Source: CBDUQI01 sp965369325 (GTDB lineage: Bacteria > Pseudomonadota > Gammaproteobacteria > Steroidobacterales > JBCBZW01). Taken from it: 29,950 nt of DNA. The stretch's first letter is position 1. Each line of letters starts with the position of its first letter. The stretch lies in the NCBI GenBank assembly GCA_965369325.1, contig CBDUQI010000054.1, positions 1 through 29,950 on the forward strand, written 5' to 3'. The notes beneath the pieces are model-generated. The model saw only the letters and a list, made by a program, of their open reading frames with translations. It did not search any database and was not told where the DNA came from. The position numbers and the translations under genes are program-made. Positions 7,257 to 13,491 of the stretch are shown piece by piece.

Positions 7257-8564
7257 ATGACGCGAGCGGCAGCAAGCATCGCGGAAGTGGTTAGTAGTGG
7301 GCTGTGCATTGGCTGCGGGCTGTGTGAATCGGTTACGGGCGGGCGCATAAAAATGCAGATGACCGACTACGGCAGCTTGCGCCCAACGCCTGTCGATGAG
7401 TTCACCGCCGATGAACAGGCGCAACTTCTGCGCGCCTGCCCAGGGGTGACGGTAGAGCCACGTGAGCAACCCGGCCTTGCCATCGACCCGATCTGGGGCA
7501 GCTACTCAACCATGCAGTACGCCTGGGCCAGCGAGCCTGGGGTACGCTTTGCGGCCTCCACCGCAGGCGTACTCAGTGCGCTCGGTGGCCATTTGCTCAT
7601 GCACGGTCCCGCGCGATTTATCTTGCAAGTAGGCCCCGACCCTCAGCAACCGCTGCGCAACAAATGGTATATGAGCGAAACCGCCGGGCAAGTATTCGCC
7701 CGCGCTGGCTCGCGCTATGCACCCACCGCGCCGCTGGCCGGACTCATCCAGGCGTTGGATCAGCAACTGCCTTTCGCCATCATCGCCAAACCCTGCGACC
7801 TGAACGCCGTGCATCGCTTCGCGCAACACGACCCGCGAGTGGATGAGTTGTGTATCGCGCGCCTCACTATGGTCTGCGGCGGGCAGTCCCGGCTGACCAA
7901 ATCGCTGCGCATGTTGGCGGAGTACGGCGTGGACGAAGATGAACTGACTTCTTTTCGCTACCGTGGCTACGGCAACCCTGGGCGAACACGTATCGAAACC
8001 AAAAACGGCGCGGCGTTTGAAAAAACCTATTTGCAGATGTGGCAGGACGCGGGCACCTGGGATCTGGAAACCCGGTGCAAGCTGTGTCCCGATGCGCTGG
8101 GCGAGGCGAGTGACATCGCGGTGGCGGATGTGTGGCCAGATGCAAACCCGGAAGGTGAAGATGCCGGACTTAGCGGCATCGTGATACGCAGCAACGCGGG
8201 CGAAGCGTTGCTGACGGCGGCCGTTGCCGCTGGCAATATCGTATTGGGGGACGCTATTACGCCTCGACAGTTCGATGCCTTCCAACCCCATCAGGTGCGA
8301 AAAAAGCAGGTACTGAAAGCGCGCATGGACGGGCTTGCTGCCGTCGGCCTGCCGGTCATCCAAACACCCCGACTGCGATTGGATGACTTGGCTGAGCAAA
8401 CACCGCCGCAGGTGCTTCAGGCAGAATTCGAAGGCACGGTAAAACGCGCACGCGGCGGTAAAATTCGCGAACCGCTACCGCAAAGCACGGCCGATGCGCC
8501 CGAGTCCGACACCCGCACCCGGCCGCTTTATCAACGCGCCGGCAAACCGGGTGGCTCGCACTAG
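7257..8564 (+). CDS. FrhB-type coenzyme F420 hydrogenase/dehydrogenase beta subunit family protein
   Basis: A 435-residue cytoplasmic flavin/iron-sulfur oxidoreductase of the FrhB/FdhB family, which also includes 7-hydroxymethyl chlorophyll a reductase. The N-terminus has a cluster motif, CIGCGLC (Cys17, 20, 23). The central domain has FAASTAGVLSALGGHLL and AIIAKPCDLNAVHRFA, which match FrhB N- and C-domain signatures. A second cysteine pair, CKLC (274-277), precedes DIAVADVWPDAN, a family hallmark. The C-terminal 60 residues are low-complexity and charged. ATG at 7257 follows a GGGGGGG stretch; an in-frame TTG at 7245 behind AGGGAAG is an alternative. The electron donor cannot be predicted. 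Without other F420 genes here, ferredoxin or NAD(P)H is as likely as F420. Confidence 0.85.
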   Translation: MTRAAASIAEVVSSGLCIGCGLCESVTGGRIKMQMTDYGSLRPTPVDEFTADEQAQLLRACPGVTVEPREQPGLAIDPIWGSYSTMQYAWASEPGVRFAASTAGVLSALGGHLLMHGPARFILQVGPDPQQPLRNKWYMSETAGQVFARAGSRYAPTAPLAGLIQALDQQLPFAIIAKPCDLNAVHRFAQHDPRVDELCIARLTMVCGGQSRLTKSLRMLAEYGVDEDELTSFRYRGYGNPGRTRIETKNGAAFEKTYLQMWQDAGTWDLETRCKLCPDALGEASDIAVADVWPDANPEGEDAGLSGIVIRSNAGEALLTAAVAAGNIVLGDAITPRQFDAFQPHQVRKKQVLKARMDGLAAVGLPVIQTPRLRLDDLAEQTPPQVLQAEFEGTVKRARGGKIREPLPQSTADAPESDTRTRPLYQRAGKPGGSH

Positions 8565-8567
8565 CCC

Positions 8568-8627
8568 GCGTGCGTTCGGTGTGTACACATCGGAATGAGG
8601 CGGTAATGCGGTCCGGCCAACGCACGC
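8568..8627. promoter_or_regulatory. Inverted repeat spanning the FrhB-like/LysE junction
   Basis: GCGTGCGTT (8568-8576) and AACGCACGC (8619-8627) are perfect 9-base arms. They start 4 bases after the FrhB-like stop and end 1 base before the LysE ATG. The loop contains a perfect decamer palindrome, TGTGTACACA (8580-8589). In RNA the stem would place the exporter start right beside a helix; in DNA the decamer could be an operator. Confidence 0.45.
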
Positions 8628-8628
8628 C

Positions 8629-9252
8629 ATGAGCACTGACACGTGGTTGTTCTACGTAACCACCATCGTGGTGATGATGAGCACGCCTGGGCCCAGTCAC
8701 CTGCTGATGCTGTCCAACAGCATCTCCAGTGGCTTCCCACGCTCGGCCGCGACTGCCGCTGGAGACCTCAGCGCAAATGCGCTACAAATGCTGGCCGCCG
8801 GGCTGGGGTTGGCGGCGGTGCTTGCGAGCGCATCATTCGCGCTAACGGCGATCAAGTGGTTGGGGGTGTTGTTCCTGATCGCTTATGGGTTGGCGAAGAT
8901 ACGCACTGCACGGCGGCAGGCCAGCGCACTGGAAATGACAGCGCCAGCAAGTCTGAGAACACTTTGGGTTCAGGGCTTTCTAACCTCCGCGGTCAACCCG
9001 AAAGCGGTGGTGTTTTTTGCCGCCTTGTTCCCGCAATTTATCGAGCCTACTAAACCACTGTGCTGGCAACTTGCGGTGCTCGGCGCTACTTACATCACGA
9101 TCGACGCCTTGTTCCTGTTGGGCTACGGTGTCACAGCCGCATGGCTAGCGGCACGCCTGGGGCCCCAGGCGCAGCAACGGCTCGCGCTGGCGGGAGGTGC
9201 CCTACTGGTGCTGGCGGGGCTCGCTTTAGCCGCCAAAGCCGTGCCCGCTTAG
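8629..9252 (+). CDS. LysE/RhtB-family amino acid exporter
   Basis: A 207-residue inner-membrane protein of the LysE superfamily, which exports amino acids or related metabolites by proton antiport. The N-terminus carries the family signature (MMSTPGPSHLLMLSNS) followed by helix 2 with GDLSANALQMLAAGLGL. Later motifs are GFLTSAVNPKAVVFFAALFP and a C-terminal hydrophobic pair; about six membrane segments can be drawn. The start ATG at 8629 has no Shine-Dalgarno at normal spacing; the nearest purine run (ATGAGGCGG) is about 25 bases up, inside the inverted repeat. It lies 64 bases after the FrhB-like gene on the same strand and may share its transcript. The substrate cannot be told from sequence. 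Confidence 0.9.
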   Translation: MSTDTWLFYVTTIVVMMSTPGPSHLLMLSNSISSGFPRSAATAAGDLSANALQMLAAGLGLAAVLASASFALTAIKWLGVLFLIAYGLAKIRTARRQASALEMTAPASLRTLWVQGFLTSAVNPKAVVFFAALFPQFIEPTKPLCWQLAVLGATYITIDALFLLGYGVTAAWLAARLGPQAQQRLALAGGALLVLAGLALAAKAVPA

Positions 9253-9352
9253 CTCCAGCAAGCATGAGGCTTATCGGGCAGCACAAGAAAAGGCGGTCGG
9301 GATGATAGTATTGCGCACCCAGGTATTGTACTGACCAACAGGAGACGCAGTA

Positions 9353-10294
9353 ATGCGAAAATTTTTCGCGACAAGTATTGCTCTCATCGCGGCAGCGGTT
9401 GCGGTCTATTTTGTCGTTGCAAAACCGCTCCTATCTTCTTCGACCATTGCACCACAAAAAGATGCCTCGTCCAGCAGCGAGACAATCATGGAAGCGTCTG
9501 TAGCGGATGATCAAAAAACTGCTGACTGCCCTGGAGAAACAGATGGGCCGAAGTTTACCGTTCGTGTTCAATATACAGTAGACAATCCTGATGTTGCCGA
9601 AGCGTTTGCAAAAAGTGGGGCGCCGGCTAATGTGCGCGGGTGGAGCAAACAAACTTTATTGATTAGAGATGAGTATTCGTGGGAGCGTACCGAGGGTTTA
9701 ATGTGGGCATTAGATCCTAATAAACGCAGGGACTATGGGTTGGCGATGCGCGAAGCGCTTATTAGAATGAACGAAGTTGCTGCAAGCGATGATCCGGCTG
9801 CTCTTCCACCCGCATTAGAGGAATATAAAAGAACAATAGCAGCGTTGCAGGAGCCTACTCGCGAGGCCGTGCCCTATGACCATATCGATGTATCTACACC
9901 AGGATGGACGTTTAGTTACGACAACGTTACTAAGGAGGGTCATAAACAACTTAGGCCTGCAGCCGATCGCTCTGATAGGAAGGCCGGATGGATGAGTTTC
10001 ATGGAGCACATCGGTGGTTCAATTTTAAGTGCATCTCTATCGGCAACACCTAAAGGGTCTACTACCATAGCGGGGTATCAGTGTGACCAGTACTATTTGA
10101 AACCATGGGATACCGACTATTGTCTAGCGGAAATCGATGGGGAAAAGATTTTGCTTTACTCCAAAATGGGTGAGGATATTGACCCTAAGATGGCAGTAAT
10201 GGGTCACTTAATGTTTAAAGCCACAACAGTAGAAAAAGATGTTTGCATCCCATTGTCGACCTTTGCGATCCCTAGTGATGTCGATTTTTCCTAA
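9353..10294 (+). CDS. Exported protein of unknown function, lower GC
   Basis: A 313-residue protein I do not recognise. It has an N-terminal hydrophobic segment (SIALIAAAVAVYFVVAKPLL), either an uncleaved anchor or a signal peptide, then a Ser-rich linker, so most of it is periplasmic. The body is soluble and mixed alpha/beta. Near the C-terminus, TTIAGYQCDQYYLKPW and DYCLAEIDGEKILLY resemble the beta-strand layout of periplasmic proteins that report on lipid or metal state, but this is only an impression. AGGAGA lies 8 bases before ATG at 9353. Base use is visibly more AT-rich than all neighbours, with AT-ending codons frequent, which suggests recent acquisition. Confidence 0.75.
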   Translation: MRKFFATSIALIAAAVAVYFVVAKPLLSSSTIAPQKDASSSSETIMEASVADDQKTADCPGETDGPKFTVRVQYTVDNPDVAEAFAKSGAPANVRGWSKQTLLIRDEYSWERTEGLMWALDPNKRRDYGLAMREALIRMNEVAASDDPAALPPALEEYKRTIAALQEPTREAVPYDHIDVSTPGWTFSYDNVTKEGHKQLRPAADRSDRKAGWMSFMEHIGGSILSASLSATPKGSTTIAGYQCDQYYLKPWDTDYCLAEIDGEKILLYSKMGEDIDPKMAVMGHLMFKATTVEKDVCIPLSTFAIPSDVDFS

Positions 10295-10424
10295 GACGGC
10301 TATCTGATGTCGCATGGCATGCTCAGCCGCGAAGGTCTGCCCGTCAACCTTAAATCGCATAGCTACTTTGGCTGGTTAACCATTGCGAACGATGCCGCGG
10401 CGACGGCGATTAAATCTCGCAGCG

Positions 10425-10439
10425 GGCGCCGCCGGCGCC
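10425..10439 (-). terminator. GC hairpin after the three-helix membrane protein gene
   Basis: GGCGCC-GCC-GGCGCC gives a perfect 6-bp stem with a 3-base loop, 2 bases past the stop of the minus-strand gene at 10442. No T-run follows, so it may act with Rho or protect the 3' end. Confidence 0.45.
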
Positions 10440-10441
10440 AA

Positions 10442-10723
10442 CTAGGCGACCAGGCAACTTCCGGCGAAGACGAACATGATAACAACCGGGATCATCAGAA
10501 GCATCACCACATACGAGCGCGGTGCATCGCGGTCTAATGGTCTCCACGCCTTGAACACACTGAAGCCAAGCGCTAAGACCAGCAGCATGAACCATACTGA
10601 GAGCAATGGATGGCGTAATCTGCTGGCGCCACCGACCAGCAGCATGATAATCACACAGCCCCCGCCAAAGATAAAAATCAGCAATTCCAGAACCCAGACG
10701 AACATCAAAATAAATTTGCCCAT
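10442..10723 (-). CDS. Small three-helix membrane protein, last gene of Lgt/radical SAM operon
   Basis: A 93-residue very hydrophobic protein with three probable membrane segments: about residues 2-30 (VLELLIFIFGGGCVIIMLLV), 40-58 (LLSVWFMLLVLALGFSVF) and 72-90 (VVMLLMIPVVIMFVFAG). They are joined by short Arg/Lys-rich loops. ATG at 10723 has GAGGGGAAC directly before it, a strong ribosome site. It starts 39 bases after the radical SAM gene on the same strand, so co-transcription is likely. No family is recognised. It could be a membrane anchor or partner for the lipid-acting enzymes upstream, which is an inference from position only. Confidence 0.7.
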   Translation of the reverse strand: MGKFILMFVWVLELLIFIFGGGCVIIMLLVGGASRLRHPLLSVWFMLLVLALGFSVFKAWRPLDRDAPRSYVVMLLMIPVVIMFVFAGSCLVA

Positions 10724-10762
10724 GTTCCCCTCAGCTGTAAAACCAATATGCTGCGCGAAGCT

Positions 10763-12163
10763 CTACTTGAGCGCCTGGTTTGCGCGCTGCCCGCGCCCAG
10801 CGGGTTCGCGGTAAAAAAGATTATAGGTATCGAACGGGTAAATCTTCCCGTCCGACGTGACAAAATGCACGCATGAACGTTTGACGGATGCGATACAAAA
10901 ATCGTAAGCGTCCATGAACGACATGATCACGATACGAAAGACGTCCTCATACCCCAATTCAGGCGTATCTAGTTGCGGTAGACAACACAACAATGCTGTT
11001 AGATGCTCACCAGCACTCTCGGAACAGGCATCTAACGAGAATGCTTTGAGAAACGCCTCCCGCAGCGCGGCGTTTTTCTCGAAAGTAATCGAGTTCCCTC
11101 CGCTCTCAAGTAGGACGTCCCGAGGCACCAGACCAGACACCGGCACCAGGGTATCATCACCTCGCAGCGCGTAGCCGATTGAGATATTTTCCGGATGGCA
11201 GGGTAAAGGCAACATATCCGCATCGCCGAAGCTATTAGTGCCATCGACGATGGCCCGCCGGATGTCCGACAACGTAAATCGGTTGCGCTTACCGAAAGCA
11301 TCGCTACGCCCAGCCTCTTGGACGGGCTGGAAAGTCACCCCGCGCACACAGCGCCAATGGCGGGCAAATTCGATAATGTCATCAATCTCATCGTCGTTGG
11401 CACCGCGTTTGATGGTGCATACGAGCGTCGTCGATACGTTCTGCGCCTCCAGGTTCTCTAACGCCTTGAGCCGGGTGGCGCGCGCATCAATGCCGCGAAT
11501 ATCTTTTAGCGCATCTTTTTGCAGTGAATCGAATTGCAAATACACCTCAAATCCACGGCGATGGCGAGCAAGTTGTGCCACGAATTCGGGCTCTCGCGCG
11601 ATACGGATGCCATTGGTGTTCAGCATCAGGTGTCGCACTGGCGAGTCCATAAGCAGTGCGATTATGTCGAGAATTTCAGGGTGCAGCGTGGGCTCACCAC
11701 CTGACAGTTGCACGAGGTCGGGCGTGAGTTCGCTGGCCAGTAACGTCGCCAGCATCGCGCGGATCTGATCCATGCTTTTTACGTTGCCCATCCGCGGCCC
11801 TGAACCGGCATAGCAAATCGGGCAACGCATATTACACTCGTCAATGATGTCGAAAATGGCCAGACAACTGTGTTGCTCATGATCAGGACACAGGCCGCAG
11901 TCATGTGGGCAGCCTTTGTCGATCCGAGTCTGAAATGTGTGCGGCATGTCGCCCGGCTTCAAGTACTCCTTACACCGCAAGTAGTAAGCGATATCGGTGG
12001 AAATAAGGGTTTTCTGTGGCCCGTGTTCCTGACAACGTTTGAGGTAGTAGACGTTGTCGTTCTGAAACACGATTTTCGCTGGGACTACGCTTTGGCATGA
12101 CTCGCAGAGCGATTGGGTCTGGCCATAAAAAAGATACGGTCGGCTATGCGGGCTGACTTGCAC
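10763..12163 (-). CDS. Radical SAM protein, tetraether-synthase (Tes/MJ0619)-like
   Basis: A 466-residue radical SAM enzyme. The SAM cluster motif is ECNMRCPIC (Cys110, 114, 117), with GGEP at 155-158. Outside the core it has the layout of the Tes/MJ0619 family. There is an N-terminal metal-binding segment (C20-x2-C23 and C44-x2-H47 in RCQEHG), then CPHDCGLCPDHEQHSCLAI (Cys85, 89, 92). The C-terminus has FMDAYDFCIASVKRSCVHF and SDGKIYPFDTYNLFYRE. Archaeal Tes couples lipid tails by C-C bonds; bacterial relatives make membrane-spanning lipids. At the C-terminal motif this protein has PFD where I recall PFC in Tes, so one cluster ligand may be absent. GTG at 12163 is preceded by GGGAGTGAG and overlaps the Lgt-like gene by 20 bases. 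Confidence 0.85.
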   Translation of the reverse strand: MQVSPHSRPYLFYGQTQSLCESCQSVVPAKIVFQNDNVYYLKRCQEHGPQKTLISTDIAYYLRCKEYLKPGDMPHTFQTRIDKGCPHDCGLCPDHEQHSCLAIFDIIDECNMRCPICYAGSGPRMGNVKSMDQIRAMLATLLASELTPDLVQLSGGEPTLHPEILDIIALLMDSPVRHLMLNTNGIRIAREPEFVAQLARHRRGFEVYLQFDSLQKDALKDIRGIDARATRLKALENLEAQNVSTTLVCTIKRGANDDEIDDIIEFARHWRCVRGVTFQPVQEAGRSDAFGKRNRFTLSDIRRAIVDGTNSFGDADMLPLPCHPENISIGYALRGDDTLVPVSGLVPRDVLLESGGNSITFEKNAALREAFLKAFSLDACSESAGEHLTALLCCLPQLDTPELGYEDVFRIVIMSFMDAYDFCIASVKRSCVHFVTSDGKIYPFDTYNLFYREPAGRGQRANQALK

Positions 12164-12875
12164 TTATCTCACTCCCGGTGCGACGCAGCATCGTTGCGCC
12201 GTATATAATCAAGGCGATACAAAGTAGCTGAAAGACGGTCAGCCCCAGAAACACCGTTGGATAGGGTTTGAGAAACTCCCACAGCCAACGCTGCGCGCCG
12301 TACACGATGGCAAAGTAGTAGAAACTATTGCGCCACCACGCTTCACTGCCGCGCCACAGTTTCGTTGTGGCGACCGCAAACAAACTCAACATCAGCGCAG
12401 CCTCGTAAAGTTGCACCGGGTGGCGAGCGATGCCGTCGCCGAAATCCACGCCGGGCAGTGGCGCTGATGGCACGCCGTAGGTAAAGTCCGACAGTCCCGC
12501 AAAGAAGCAACCGAGGCGACCGATGGCGATTCCTAGTGCGAGTCCCGGCACTAATGCCGCACCCGTTGAGCCACGCAGCCCGCGGGCCAGCTTAAAGCTC
12601 TCGACTGCGATGATGCCGCCGACAATTGCCCCGATAATGGATTTGCCGATGGTGCCGGCGTGATCTGAGAGGACTAAATTTAGACTGCCAAATAGGAGGC
12701 TGCCGGCGATCGCCCCGTTTGTAAGCACGAACAAATACATTAGTGATTGATCGGCTGGCACCACCGGTACGCCCCGTGGATTCAGGCGACGGCGAAACAC
12801 CACGGCCAGCATCACCGCCACGGTGTAGGCGATGAGGTCGAAAATGAGATGAACGGGCGCGAACATGCGATTCAT
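12144..12875 (-). CDS. Prolipoprotein diacylglyceryl transferase (Lgt) family protein, divergent
   Basis: A 243-residue polytopic inner-membrane protein with about seven hydrophobic segments. Lgt moves diacylglyceryl from phosphatidylglycerol to the lipobox Cys of prolipoproteins. Family landmarks are present: AIGRLGCFFAG (117-127), RHPVQLYEA (151-159) and YGAQRWLWEFLKP (192-204, keeping the Arg and Glu). However, the usual GRxGNF has Cys in place of Asn at residue 123. The helix that normally carries the catalytic His (HGG) reads GKSIIGAIVGG. It is therefore probably not the housekeeping Lgt. ATG at 12875 has a weak site (CTTGGACAA). It overlaps the radical SAM start by 20 bases, pointing to translational coupling and a joint lipid-related function. 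Confidence 0.85.
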   Translation of the reverse strand: MNRMFAPVHLIFDLIAYTVAVMLAVVFRRRLNPRGVPVVPADQSLMYLFVLTNGAIAGSLLFGSLNLVLSDHAGTIGKSIIGAIVGGIIAVESFKLARGLRGSTGAALVPGLALGIAIGRLGCFFAGLSDFTYGVPSAPLPGVDFGDGIARHPVQLYEAALMLSLFAVATTKLWRGSEAWWRNSFYYFAIVYGAQRWLWEFLKPYPTVFLGLTVFQLLCIALIIYGATMLRRTGSEISASQPA

Positions 12876-12983
12876 TTGTCCAAGATGAGAACACCGGCGA
12901 CAAACGCGCCGCGCTTTCGTTGTAGCGCACTTTAACTTGTGGAAACTTCCCAGGCGTTCCCCGTGGGCCGCTGGGCTCGTGTG

Positions 12984-13262
12984 CTACTGCACACACCACG
13001 CTTGGTCGTCGTGCGGGTTCTGCGTGCAGCGAGAACTGGACGAACATAACTGCGCCACCCGGTTCTCCGGGATGCCGGTCTCCCGCGACAGGGCCTGTAC
13101 ACTCTTGAACGCGTAATTGGTCTCCTGCGACTTTTCCATTGCCTCTATCAGCGTGGACAGTTGCTTCTTGCTTTTCATCGGAGCCATCACCAGGAACCCC
13201 ACCACCGCCAGAGCCACCAAAGCCACCAGCCCCATCATCGGATTTTGCGTGAAATAAGTCAT
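12984..13262 (-). CDS. Small membrane protein with winged-helix-like C-terminus
   Basis: A 92-residue protein. Residues about 8-28 are a single membrane helix (MMGLVALVALAVVGFLVMAP). A charged helix follows (SKKQLSTLIEAMEKSQ), then SVQALSRETGIPENRVAQL, which has the helix-turn-helix spacing of small winged-helix domains. Three Cys lie near the C-terminus. ATG at 13262 is chosen because GGGGGAGAG is directly before it; the frame opens 11 codons earlier. It is on the same strand as the Lgt-like gene, 108 bases upstream of it, so it may be the first gene of that operon or a separate unit. I know no named family. Confidence 0.7.
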   Translation of the reverse strand: MTYFTQNPMMGLVALVALAVVGFLVMAPMKSKKQLSTLIEAMEKSQETNYAFKSVQALSRETGIPENRVAQLCSSSSRCTQNPHDDQAWCVQ

Positions 13263-13287
13263 CTCTCCCCCATCCTCTGTTAGTACC

Positions 13288-13303
13288 GACTTCAAGTGAA
13301 GTC
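13288..13303. promoter_or_regulatory. Near-perfect palindrome upstream of the Lgt/radical SAM block
   Basis: GACTTCA-AG-TGAAGTC has perfect 7-base arms around two bases, 26 bases upstream of the 92-residue gene. It is likely an operator or a binding site for a dimeric regulator. I could not place a clear promoter around it. Confidence 0.45.
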
Positions 13304-13491
13304 ACTCGCATTATTTTGTAGCAGTTGAGCCAGAAATGGTAGGCCTGAACACCGCAGACACGCAAATCGTACAATTCGCCACCGAAAACAAGCTAATAAC
13401 CGGGCCTTTGCCGCTCATTTGGCTTGCCGCTGTAACCGCCTGGCCGTTTCCGCATCTAACCATCGCAGCACGGTGGCGTACAACCTGGGTG

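Noticed and set aside
10307..10537. 76-codon plus-strand frame
   Set aside because: It is antisense to the three-helix membrane protein gene, which has a strong ribosome site and clear membrane segments. The plus product is His/Arg-rich and looks like a shadow.
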